A stretch of DNA of 64,000 bases from CAZLKN01 sp964560135 (GTDB lineage: Bacteria > Actinomycetota > JAICYB01), in the NCBI GenBank assembly GCA_964560135.1, contig CAZLKN010000009.1, positions 1-64,000 of the forward strand. The letters run 5' to 3'. Below, piece after piece: positions 26,906 to 34,932 of the stretch. The notes beneath the pieces are model-generated. The model saw nothing but the letters and a program-made list of their open reading frames with translations. It was not told the DNA's origin and did not search any database. Position 1 is the stretch's first letter. Each line of letters starts with the position of its first letter. The translations under genes were made by a program, and so were the position numbers.

Positions 26906-27905
26906 GTGGCGACGGGATCCGACGGGGACCGAGCAGGTGCCCCCCGGTCCCTGAAGCGGCTCGCGAAGCTGCTCGTCCTCGGGCTGGTCGTCAACTACCT
27001 GGTCCTGCCACAGTTCGCGGGGGCCCGCCGGGCCCTGGAGATCGTGTCGGACGTCGATCTCAGGCTCCTCGGGCTCGGGTTGCTGCTGCAGCTCGGGGCC
27101 CTCGCTTTCCACTCCCAACTCACCCGTTCTCTCGTGCCGGCCGGGTCCCGGCCCCCATTCCACGTGATGTACCGCATCGAGATCGCGGACATGGCCGCGA
27201 GTCANNNNNNNNNNNNNNNNNNNNNNNNNNNNNNNNNNNNNNNNNNNNNNNNNNNNNNNNNNNNNNNNNNNNNNNNNNNNNNNNNNNNNNNNNNNNNNNN
27301 NNNNACTCGTCCTGCTGCTGTCTCGTGGCGAGGAGCGTTCCCGGCGCGTGGTGTCGGCTGTGGGACGCCGGGTACCCTTCGTCGATCCCGAAGGGACGGA
27401 CCGGGTCGTGGAACGCGCCGCGGAGCGCCTGGGCGACCTCACCCGCAGGAAGGGGACCGTCGCCCGCGCCGCCGGCTGGGCCCTCGTCTACCGGCTCCTG
27501 GACGCCGGGTCGCTCTGGGTCTTCCTCGCCGGTTTCGGGGTCGGCGTACCGGTGGACGTCCTGGTGATCGCCTACGGGGTCGCCTTCGCCCTGGCCACGA
27601 TCCCGGTGTCACCAGGGGGTCTCGGGGTGGTGGAGGCGGCCGCGACGACGGTCCTTGTGGCCTTCGGCATCCCGCGGGGGGAGGCGATCCTGGGCGTGAT
27701 CGGCTACCGCCTGGCCAACTTCTGGTTGCCCATCCCCCTGGGAGCGGCGAGCTACCTGACGCTGAAGGTGGAACGCGACGAGATCCGGGAGCGCTGGAAG
27801 GACGAGCTCGGTGACGCGTGGGACCAGATCGGCGGGACTGCGGAGAGGTTCCGGGACTGGGCGGCTCGCAACGGCCTGTTGTCCGATCGCAGTGGCGACG
27901 GTTAG
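26906..27905 (+). CDS. UPF0104 / LPG synthase-like transmembrane protein, split by an assembly gap
   Basis: A multi-helix membrane protein of the YbhN/AglD-like family, related to the flippase-like half of MprF. The first about 100 residues (GTG 26906) and the last about 200 residues (frame from 27306) are present. The frame differs across the N-run because the gap length is a placeholder, so this is not evidence of a frameshift. The C-terminal part shows the family pattern ATIPVSPGGLGVVEAA. The charged cytoplasmic tail is about 40 residues. Substrate and role are unknown. Confidence 0.75.
27205..27304. other. assembly gap (100 N)
   Basis: Exactly 100 N. The reading frame changes across it, so the true missing length is not 100. 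It removes the middle of the UPF0104-type membrane protein. Confidence 0.98.
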
Positions 27906-27913
27906 TCCCGGGG

Positions 27914-27986
27914 TGGAGCCGAGGGGGGTCGAACCCCTGACCTCTTGGATGCCATCCAAGCGCTCTACCAGCTGAGCTACGGCCCC
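27914..27986 (-). tRNA. tRNA-Ala (anticodon GGC)
   Basis: The minus strand gives a full cloverleaf. The acceptor GGGGCCG/CGGCTCC contains the G3-U70 pair that marks alanine tRNAs. The anticodon loop ATGGCAT has anticodon GGC, the T-arm is AGGGGTTCGACCCCCCT-like, and A is the discriminator. CCA is not encoded. Confidence 0.96.
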
Positions 27987-28006
27987 GGAGATGCTTCCGG
28001 TTGCGC

Positions 28007-28015
28007 ATTCTACCA
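28007..28015 (-). promoter_or_regulatory. extended -10 promoter of tRNA-Ala
   Basis: The minus strand reads TGGTAGAAT, an extended -10 about 20 bases before the mature tRNA 5' end. The tRNA would thus carry a short 5' leader for RNase P. Confidence 0.45.
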
Positions 28016-28163
28016 GCGGGTCGGGAGCGATGGCGCGTGGGCTCCTCGCGCACGTACTTGCGAACGAAGGAAGGAATCCGGCCAAATAGGTCGAATAGAC
28101 CCGTGAGTCAAGTGTGAGGCTCCGGGTGACGGCAGCGGGTAGAGAAGGGGGTGACCGGAAGGC

Positions 28164-29996
28164 ATGCGGAAGATGCGTTCCTGGTTCGGAGTGGCGTTGG
28201 CAATGACGACGGCGGCGGCGCTGATCGCCCCCGCCTCGGCGCAGAACATCGATGACATCCCGGTCTACGAGCCCCGGTTCCTGGGGGCCGTTCCGTTGGG
28301 GGAGGGGACGTGCGTCCCCGACAGCGACTACGACATGCCCGACTACTACGGCGATGACTGCACGCGTCTGCGGTTCGTGTTCGGTCCGATCCTCGCCAAG
28401 CCCGGGCAGAACGACGTGCTGATCCAGCCCGTGACCTTCGAGAAGCCCTGGTATGACGGCTACATGGTCCGCAACAAGCCGGACCTGGTGGACGCCACGG
28501 GGGCCGTCCCGAACGTCGAGGACATCCATCTGCACCACGGCACCTGGCTGAACCTGACCCGCAACTACGGGAGCGGACCGTTCTGGGCCTCCGGTGAGGA
28601 GAAGACGCTCCTGCCCTTCCCGGAGAACTACGGTGTGCGGATCCTGCCCGACGACCAGTGGCTGCTGCTGCACATGGTGCACAATGCCACCCCGATCCCC
28701 CACCTCGTGTACGTCACCTACGAGATCGACTTCGTGCCGATCGAGGCCGCCGAGCAGCTGGGCTTCGAGAACACGCGGCAGATCTGGCTCGACGTGGGCG
28801 GGGGCAGCTTCCACGAGGACACCGAGACCTTCATGCTGAACCCGATCTTCAACGTGCAGAAGGGCTTCGGGGAACCCGACGAGCTCGGCTACCCCGGCCA
28901 GCACGGGTTCGATCCGGAAACCGGCATCGGGCTGGACGTCTGCTACTTCCCCCGCGACAACTGCGCGGCGTTCAACCCCTACGGGCGGGAATCGGCTCAG
29001 CAGGGCCAGGACGTGTCCCAGGAGGTCGACGGCAAGGACTACACGGTCGGCAGCGCGGCTCTCGGAGATGAGGATGTGGGAACCCTGATCCTGATGGGCG
29101 GCCACGTGCATCCGGGCGGGGTGCGCACCGAGGTGGAGATGGTCCGCAACGGCGAGAAGCGGCTGATCCACATGTCCGACGTCCTGTACTGGGACCACCA
29201 GGATCCGACCCGTATCGGTGCCCCGCCGGTGTCCTGGGACCAGTCGACGGCCGGGAACAGCAAGGCGATCGGATGGGCGGTCGAGGTGCAGCGCGGTGAC
29301 ATCCTGCGCCTGAACGGTGTCTACGACACCTCGCTCGGTTCCTGGTACGAGCAGATGGGCATCGTGATGAGCTGGGTGGTCCCCGGCGACGATTCGGGCA
29401 TCGATCCCTTCGACGAGAACGTGGAGATCGTCACCGACGGGTTCCCCGAGGACGCCCTCATGCCGCCGGGTCTCGAGGGCCAGAACACCTGCGTTCCGAG
29501 CGAGACCACGCTCTGCGCGCGGGGACAGATCACACGGCCCAGCGAGGAGGCCCGCAACAACCATCAGCGGTGCCACCCGTCGCAAGGCTGCGCGGACCTG
29601 CCCGACATCGAGGGCCCGGCGGTGAGCGAGATCCCGATCCAGGCCTTCAACTACGGTCCCGCCGACTTCGGGACGATCTGGACCACCGGGATCCCGCAGG
29701 TGAAGGTGGACGAGCCGGTCACGTTCACGAACCTGGACGCCGGTGCCTACATCTGGCACACGGTCACGAGGTGCCAGGAGCCCTGCACGGTGCCGACGAG
29801 CGCCAGCTCGCCCCTGGCCGACGGCGGCAGTGGGGAGCCCAACGATCCGATGGACTTCGACTCCTCTGAGCTTGGGGTCGGAGCAGCGCCTGCGCAGCGC
29901 GTGGAGTGGGACTTCACGCCCACCGAGACCGGTACCTTCACGTTCTGGTGCCGGATCCATCCCGGGATGCGTGGTGCCTTCGAGGTGGTCGAGTGA
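28164..29996 (+). CDS. secreted copper type II monooxygenase-like protein fused to a cupredoxin (paralogue A)
   Basis: A 610 aa exported protein with a Sec signal peptide (1-27, ending ASAQ). The large N-terminal part resembles PHM/dopamine beta-monooxygenase. It has a His pair (His124-His125 in IHLHHGTWL), a third His (170 or 173, LLLHMVHNA), HxH (314/316, GGHVHPGG), and Met398 in WYEQMGI after GDILRLNGVYDT, which recalls the GDVL...Y.T...EEM region of those enzymes. The last about 120 residues are a cupredoxin with complete type-1 copper ligands His532, Cys596, His599 and Met602. An insertion of about 140 residues separates the third His from HxH. Homology to the monooxygenases is by eye. 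It is followed by a strong hairpin. Confidence 0.72.
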   Translation: MRKMRSWFGVALAMTTAAALIAPASAQNIDDIPVYEPRFLGAVPLGEGTCVPDSDYDMPDYYGDDCTRLRFVFGPILAKPGQNDVLIQPVTFEKPWYDGYMVRNKPDLVDATGAVPNVEDIHLHHGTWLNLTRNYGSGPFWASGEEKTLLPFPENYGVRILPDDQWLLLHMVHNATPIPHLVYVTYEIDFVPIEAAEQLGFENTRQIWLDVGGGSFHEDTETFMLNPIFNVQKGFGEPDELGYPGQHGFDPETGIGLDVCYFPRDNCAAFNPYGRESAQQGQDVSQEVDGKDYTVGSAALGDEDVGTLILMGGHVHPGGVRTEVEMVRNGEKRLIHMSDVLYWDHQDPTRIGAPPVSWDQSTAGNSKAIGWAVEVQRGDILRLNGVYDTSLGSWYEQMGIVMSWVVPGDDSGIDPFDENVEIVTDGFPEDALMPPGLEGQNTCVPSETTLCARGQITRPSEEARNNHQRCHPSQGCADLPDIEGPAVSEIPIQAFNYGPADFGTIWTTGIPQVKVDEPVTFTNLDAGAYIWHTVTRCQEPCTVPTSASSPLADGGSGEPNDPMDFDSSELGVGAAPAQRVEWDFTPTETGTFTFWCRIHPGMRGAFEVVE

Positions 29997-30011
29997 TGTG
30001 AATCGTCGTGG

Positions 30012-30039
30012 GGTGGCGGGCCCTGAGGGGCCCGCCACC
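30012..30039 (+). terminator. perfect 12 bp hairpin between paralogue A and the first propeller gene
   Basis: GGTGGCGGGCCC and GGGCCCGCCACC pair perfectly around loop TGAG. It ends 15 bases before GGAGGT of the next gene and has no U-run. It could terminate, attenuate or protect the mRNA end, making paralogue A separately controlled from the genes after it. Confidence 0.6.
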
Positions 30040-30066
30040 TGCGATCCGAGAGACGGAGGTGGTTCG

Positions 30067-31578
30067 GTGAATCGGCTACGCACGACGCTGCTGATCGCGA
30101 CCGTAGGTGTGCTGGTCGCGGCCGGATTGCCGGGGGGGACGGCGTCGTCGGAGAGCGGCGTCCCGGGATGCGCGCCTGCGGACCACCCCGGCGGTGAATG
30201 GCGCTCCTACGGCGGGACGGCGTCCAACGACCGACACCAGTGGGCCGAGCAGGAGATCGGGCCGGATACGGTGGCGGACCTCGAGATGGAATGGGCGGTC
30301 GCCGCCGGCTCGCTCGCCAGCAGCGCCGGCGGCTTCCACAACACGCCGGTGATCGCCGACGGCTGCGTGTACCTGGCGACCAACACGGGATGGGTGTTCT
30401 CGCTGGACGCCGACGATGCGACGCTGAACTGGGCGCGCCGGCTCGACGGGCACAGCTCCTCGCTGATCGGCGGCGTGATCACCGGATCGCCGGTGGTCGG
30501 CAACGGTTTCGTCTACGTGGGGGTGAGCCGGCGGGGCAGCCCGTACGTGGCGGCTCTCGATCAGGTCACGGGGGACCTCGAGTGGGAGACGGTGGTCGAC
30601 GAGACCGACTCCGCACTGCTCGTGGCCAGCCCGGTCCTGTACCACGACGGAGAGCTGCTCTTCCAGGGCTTCATGGGCAACGAAGGCACACCCACGGCAC
30701 GAGGCGGCTACGCGATCCTCGATGCAGTGTCCGGTGACAGGGACGTGCACGCCTACACGATCCCCGACGACGACTACGCCAACGGCTACCGCGGTGCGTC
30801 GATCTGGGCCTCCGCGGCCGTGGACGAGCGGACGCACCAGATCTACGCCGGAACGGGCAATCCCGCGAGCAAGAAGATCGAACACCGGCACGCCAACTCG
30901 CTGATCAAGATCGACGGCGATCCGGCGAGCCCGACCTACGGGGAGATCACGCACGCCTTCAAGGGGAACCCCGACCAGTACGTCGCCGGCCTCGACCGGC
31001 AGCCGCTGTGCGACGAGCTCGGCGAGGATCTCGTCTACGTCGCGTGGAGCCTGGCATGCCTGCAGCTCGACGTCGATTTCGGCGCCAGTCCGAACCTGTT
31101 CACCGACTCGAACGGCCGCAAGGTCGTCGGAGCGTTGCAGAAGTCCGGCGTCTATTACGCGGTGTGGGCGGACACGATGCAGTTCGCCTGGAGCACGGTG
31201 GTCGGAGCGCCGGCGTTCCCGTTGAACGCGTCCTCCACGGCCGTGGACGCCGAACGGATCTTCGTCCCCGCACAGCCCCCGAGCCAGATCTGGGCGCTGG
31301 ACCGCGACGACGGCCGCCACCAGTGGCTGGCCCCGGTGGCCGACGGCCTGCACTTCCAGTCGGTGACCGCCACGAACGGGGTCGTCTACTCGATGGACGT
31401 CTACGGGAATCTGCTGGCGTTCGACGCCGAGACCGGGCTCCCGCTCCTGCGGCGGCCCGTCACCCTCGATACGGGTCAGATCGCCACCGACGGTGTGAAC
31501 AGCAGTGGGATCGCCGTCGCCCGCAACACGGTCTACGTGGCGGTGGCCGACTACGTGATCGCGTACCGGCTCAGGTGA
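30067..31578 (+). CDS. exported quinoprotein-like beta-propeller (PVA-dehydrogenase type), copy 1
   Basis: A 503 aa exported protein with a Sec signal peptide (about 1-27). It has successive PQQ/quinoprotein blades: GEWRSYGGTASNDRHQ near the mature start, then repeats of the form V.YVG...G.V.ALD..TG.L.W. The segment DVDFGASPNLF with QKSGVYYAVWA resembles polyvinyl-alcohol dehydrogenases and related quinoproteins. No CxxCH is present, so it lacks the haem c domain of PVADH. Whether it binds PQQ is not shown. The GTG start has GGAGGT six bases upstream. It could oxidise a substrate or pass electrons to the neighbouring cupredoxins. Confidence 0.7.
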   Translation: MNRLRTTLLIATVGVLVAAGLPGGTASSESGVPGCAPADHPGGEWRSYGGTASNDRHQWAEQEIGPDTVADLEMEWAVAAGSLASSAGGFHNTPVIADGCVYLATNTGWVFSLDADDATLNWARRLDGHSSSLIGGVITGSPVVGNGFVYVGVSRRGSPYVAALDQVTGDLEWETVVDETDSALLVASPVLYHDGELLFQGFMGNEGTPTARGGYAILDAVSGDRDVHAYTIPDDDYANGYRGASIWASAAVDERTHQIYAGTGNPASKKIEHRHANSLIKIDGDPASPTYGEITHAFKGNPDQYVAGLDRQPLCDELGEDLVYVAWSLACLQLDVDFGASPNLFTDSNGRKVVGALQKSGVYYAVWADTMQFAWSTVVGAPAFPLNASSTAVDAERIFVPAQPPSQIWALDRDDGRHQWLAPVADGLHFQSVTATNGVVYSMDVYGNLLAFDAETGLPLLRRPVTLDTGQIATDGVNSSGIAVARNTVYVAVADYVIAYRLR

Positions 31579-31603
31579 GAACCGAGAGGAGAAGACAGGA
31601 ACC

Positions 31604-32011
31604 ATGCGCACCAGGATCGCAACCCTCATTGCCGCAGCTGTGCTGCTGACCTCCGTGACGATGCCCGCGACCGCCCAGGAGGCACTGCCGATCGTGGCGG
31701 CACCCGGCGCCTACCTGAGCACCTACGCGACGCCGGTCGCCGTGGTGCCCGTGGGTGCAGAGCTGACGTTCATCAACGGCGATCCCGCGTGGCACGACGT
31801 GATCAGCGTGCAAACGGGACCGGGCGACCAGCCCTGGTGCGACCAGTACGAGCTCGGGAAGTGCCCGGTGCTGTTCAGCGATCTGATCCCGGCTGCGCGC
31901 ACCACGGACGTGCTCGGCACCGAGAACCTCGAGGCCGGTGCGATCTACGACTTCTACTGCAGTACCCATCCCTATATGACGGGACTGATCATCGCGACGG
32001 ACGGTTCGTAG
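31604..32011 (+). CDS. secreted single-domain cupredoxin
   Basis: A 135 aa plastocyanin/azurin-like protein with a Sec signal peptide (1-24, PATAQ). The type-1 copper ligands are His64 (AWHDVIS), Cys119, His122 and Met125 (FYCSTHPYM), with the same C-x2-H-x2-M spacing as the cupredoxin tails of the two large neighbours. Cys79 and Cys87 may form a disulphide. GAGAGGAGAAG precedes the ATG. It is a likely mobile electron carrier of this locus. Confidence 0.82.
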   Translation: MRTRIATLIAAAVLLTSVTMPATAQEALPIVAAPGAYLSTYATPVAVVPVGAELTFINGDPAWHDVISVQTGPGDQPWCDQYELGKCPVLFSDLIPAARTTDVLGTENLEAGAIYDFYCSTHPYMTGLIIATDGS

Positions 32012-32039
32012 CGGATCGTCGGGGAGGCGCCTTCGGAGC

Positions 32040-32876
32040 ATGCGTATCGCAGCAACGGCGCTGATCATCGGACTGTTTGCCGCCGGCACGGCGGTTGCAC
32101 CCGCCCGCGCGGAGGTCACCACCTGCGTGTTCGGTGGACCGGCCCCCGGGCACCGGGCGGTGCGCCTCGATCTGCCCGAAGGGTCCGACGCCTTCGTTCT
32201 CCGGCTCACCGGCGAGCGGGGCCCCCGGTTGGTGAACGACGGTGACGACTCGGAGTGGCACCTCGCCCAGGGCGTCCTCGTCGTCGACGTCGACACCTTC
32301 GAGCTCGCCGGCTACCAGGTGGACTACGTGGGCACCGGCCCCCCGAGGGTGGCGTTGACCACCGACGGCCAGGCGGCCCGGCAGGGGGTCCCGGCGCCCG
32401 AGGGCCCGTTCCGGCACGGGGCCCGTTTCGCGCCTCCCACCCTCGATCCCGGCTCCTACTACGTGGTCGGGTTCGGCACGACCGGAACCGACGGTGGACC
32501 GCAGTGGTGGGGTGGAAGCGTCACGGTATCTCCGGAGGTCTCGTGCCTGCCGGTGGGCGAAGGGGAGACCTTCGACCTGGACCAGACGCGATTCGAGGGC
32601 GGCGAGCAGGTCCACGTGCCCGGCGCGGGCGTGGCCGAGGGGATCGCGGCCTCGTTCAGCACCGACCGCACGCTGGTGGTCGGGCTCATCGACGCCGCTG
32701 TGCAGGGCGGGGTGGGGTCGGTCGAGGTCGACTACGAGATGCCCACCGCCTCCGGGACGATGGGCCGTGGGATCGCCCCCTTCGTCTCGACGGGTGGAAC
32801 CTACCGGTTCGAGGCCCGGTACGCCGGTGCCTACCCTCTGGTTGCGGTTGCGGGTGCGGAGGTGACGCTGCCGTGA
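32040..32876 (+). CDS. exported protein of unknown function
   Basis: I do not recognise it. The 278 aa product has a Sec signal peptide (about 1-24, ARAEV), a Gly/Val/Asp-rich body likely to be all-beta, and two cysteines (TTCVF, VSCLP) that may pair. No catalytic or metal motif stands out. It starts 28 bases after the cupredoxin gene and overlaps the next propeller gene by one base, so it belongs to the same transcript. Confidence 0.6.
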   Translation: MRIAATALIIGLFAAGTAVAPARAEVTTCVFGGPAPGHRAVRLDLPEGSDAFVLRLTGERGPRLVNDGDDSEWHLAQGVLVVDVDTFELAGYQVDYVGTGPPRVALTTDGQAARQGVPAPEGPFRHGARFAPPTLDPGSYYVVGFGTTGTDGGPQWWGGSVTVSPEVSCLPVGEGETFDLDQTRFEGGEQVHVPGAGVAEGIAASFSTDRTLVVGLIDAAVQGGVGSVEVDYEMPTASGTMGRGIAPFVSTGGTYRFEARYAGAYPLVAVAGAEVTLP

Positions 32877-34477
32877 TGCGGATGCGCCGCCTCGCTGCCG
32901 TGGCTGCGGCGGCCCTGGCCTTGTCGGGGCTCCCTGTCGGCGGGGAGGTTGCCGCGCACGCCTCGTGCGCCCGCAGCGACACCCCCGGCGGCGAATGGCC
33001 GCTGATAGGCGGAGATCTGGGCGGTAGCAGACACCAGGCGGGGGAGTTCCTGATCGACGCCCCGGCCGCCGCCACCCTCGAGCCCGCGTGGACGTTCGAC
33101 GCCAACCGCAGCAGCTACGATCCCGAGGAAGGGACCTACGCGAGCTCCAGCGAGGTCACCGGCTACCCGGTGATCGCCGGCGGGTGCGTGTACGTGGGCA
33201 CCAGCACGGGCCACCGCCGGCCGGGGTGGATCTTCGCCCTCAACGCCGACACCGGCGAGGTCGTGTGGCGCACGAAGGTCAGCCACGGGGTCTACGCGAC
33301 GCTGGCCGTGGAAGGCGGCAGGGTCTTCGCCTTCGTGTCGCGGATCGACGCCCCCTACGTCGTCGCCTTGGACCAGGCCACGGGGGACCAGCTGTGGCAG
33401 ACCACCGTCGACCGGCAGGTGGGCGCCGACGCGGTGTCCAGCCCGGTCGCGTACGACGGGATGGTCTGGGTCGGGGTGTCCGGGACGGCCGCCGAAGGCG
33501 ACGAGGGCGAGCGCCTGGGCTTCCAGGGCAACTACGCCCTGCTCGACGCCGAGACCGGAGGGATCCTGGCCAAGACCTGGGTCATCCCGGTGGAGCAGTG
33601 GGCCGACGGGTTCGCGGGTGGGGCCGTGTGGTCCACCGTCGCCATCGACGAGGACACCGGCTACGGCTACGTCGGCACCGGCAATCCCTTCAACTACGAC
33701 GACGAACACGAGCACACCAACGCGGTGCTCAAGATCGATCTCGACCGCGCGCGCCCGTCCTTCGGGGACATCGTCGGGTCCTACAAGGGCGACGTCGAGC
33801 AGTACTTCCCGGGTCTCGTGGAAACCAGCGAGGAATCCTGCGAGGAAGTCGAGGAGGTCAACCTCTTCGCAGCCGGTTTCGAGTGCGGCAACCTCGACCT
33901 CGACTTCGGTGCCATGCCAAACATCTTCGAGGGCCCAGACGGACGGACGCTCGTGGGCGCGGGACAGAAGTCGGGGGTCTACCACGTCTTCGACGCAGAG
34001 ACGATGGATGTCGTCTGGACGGCACTCGTGGGCGTTCCCTCGGCGGTGGGCGGCATCGTCGGGTCGACGGCTGTCGATGAGCGCGGGATCTACGGTCCCC
34101 ACACCCTCGGCGGCTACCTGTGGTCCACGCGCCGGGACGACGGCATGCTCCGCTGGATCGCCCCGGTCGGCGACGGGGTGCACTGGGGGAACCCGGTCAC
34201 GGTAGCCAACAGGATCGTGTACACGGTCGATCTGAAGGGGTTCCTCGGCGCCTACGACGCGGGCAGCGGGGCCGTGCTGCTCCAGCGGCCGCTCGGTCTG
34301 GGGGCCGGCACGAGCCCGGCCGAGCCGACGCTCAGCTGGGGCGGGGTGAGCGTGGCGCGCGGCACCGTCTATGCGAGCGTCGGTGTGGGGCTGAGCTCGG
34401 TGGGTGCGTGGCCGCCGTGGCCCGAGATGCCCAACGGTTTCGTGATCGCGTTCCGCCCTGCGGACACCGGGTTGTAG
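32876..34477 (+). CDS. exported quinoprotein-like beta-propeller (PVA-dehydrogenase type), copy 2
   Basis: A paralogue of the propeller at 30067-31578, 533 aa, with a signal peptide (about 1-28). Shared features are GGEWPLIGGDLGGSRHQ at the mature start, the blade pattern GWIFALNADTGEVVW, DLDFGAMPNIF and GQKSGVYHVFDA. The segment YVGTGNPFNYDDEHEHTN matches YAGTGNPASKKIEHRHAN of copy 1. No haem-binding CxxCH. An extra Cys-containing insertion (SEESCEEVEEV, FECGNL) is present. ATG 32876 is coupled to the preceding stop; the frame is open upstream but non-coding there. Confidence 0.7.
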   Translation: MRMRRLAAVAAAALALSGLPVGGEVAAHASCARSDTPGGEWPLIGGDLGGSRHQAGEFLIDAPAAATLEPAWTFDANRSSYDPEEGTYASSSEVTGYPVIAGGCVYVGTSTGHRRPGWIFALNADTGEVVWRTKVSHGVYATLAVEGGRVFAFVSRIDAPYVVALDQATGDQLWQTTVDRQVGADAVSSPVAYDGMVWVGVSGTAAEGDEGERLGFQGNYALLDAETGGILAKTWVIPVEQWADGFAGGAVWSTVAIDEDTGYGYVGTGNPFNYDDEHEHTNAVLKIDLDRARPSFGDIVGSYKGDVEQYFPGLVETSEESCEEVEEVNLFAAGFECGNLDLDFGAMPNIFEGPDGRTLVGAGQKSGVYHVFDAETMDVVWTALVGVPSAVGGIVGSTAVDERGIYGPHTLGGYLWSTRRDDGMLRWIAPVGDGVHWGNPVTVANRIVYTVDLKGFLGAYDAGSGAVLLQRPLGLGAGTSPAEPTLSWGGVSVARGTVYASVGVGLSSVGAWPPWPEMPNGFVIAFRPADTGL

Positions 34478-34480
34478 GAG

Positions 34481-34897
34481 GTGAGGATCATCGGGAGGCG
34501 ACGAGGATCCATCCGGGCTGGGGTCTTGGCCCTGGTCGTGGCTGCGGTGCTTCCGGCGGGGCCGCACGGGGCCGCGCACCTGACGGCGGCATCCTGCGGC
34601 GGCGAATGGGAGGAGGCCGACACGTGTGAGCTGATCCTCCGGGGCACGCCGCAGACCGTGTGGGCCGCCACCGCCGCGGCACCGGGCGCCGCCGAGGTGC
34701 GGGTGGTGCTCGAGATCGAGCCCGGAATCGAGTTGCTCTCCTGCGAGGCCACCGGGGAGGGCGAGGTGGAGTGCGAGGAGCAGGTAGGCCTCGATCAGGT
34801 CCTGAACTTCCCGGCGAACCTCCACGTCGACGCGCTGTGCCGGGTCGAAGGCCAGGGCGAGGGGGAGTACTGGTGCCAGTCGGGGACCGGCACATGA
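34481..34897 (+). CDS. small exported Cys-rich protein of unknown function
   Basis: A 138 aa product with a signal peptide (about 1-35) and a short acidic mature domain with six cysteines (ASCGG, DTCEL, LSCEATG, VECEE, ALCRV, YWCQ), so probably disulphide-bonded. The start is unclear. GTG 34481 has AGGAG directly against it, too close for normal spacing, and there is no ATG before the hydrophobic stretch. A rare ATC start or an internal TTG are possible. The last codons overlap an ATG (34894) in frame with the next gene. Confidence 0.55.
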   Translation: MRIIGRRRGSIRAGVLALVVAAVLPAGPHGAAHLTAASCGGEWEEADTCELILRGTPQTVWAATAAAPGAAEVRVVLEIEPGIELLSCEATGEGEVECEEQVGLDQVLNFPANLHVDALCRVEGQGEGEYWCQSGTGT

Positions 34898-34932
34898 TCG
34901 GTTCGTCCAACGATAGGAAGGGGTCGTCTACG

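Noticed and set aside
26906..27905. Frameshift pseudogene in the UPF0104-type gene
   Set aside because: The frame change coincides with a 100-N placeholder gap of unknown length, so it says nothing about the real gene.
28085..28101. GGTC-GAATA-GACC inverted repeat upstream of the first copper protein as a copper-responsive operator
   Set aside because: The arms are only 4 bp and match no CsoR or CueR operator I know; too short to claim.
27609..30083. 824-codon minus-strand frame over tRNA-Ala and the first copper protein
   Set aside because: It runs through a tRNA gene and antisense to a protein with a signal peptide and conserved motifs.
30067..31578. Calling the first propeller a true polyvinyl alcohol dehydrogenase
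   Set aside because: The haem c motif is missing and substrate evidence is absent; only fold-level resemblance can be supported.
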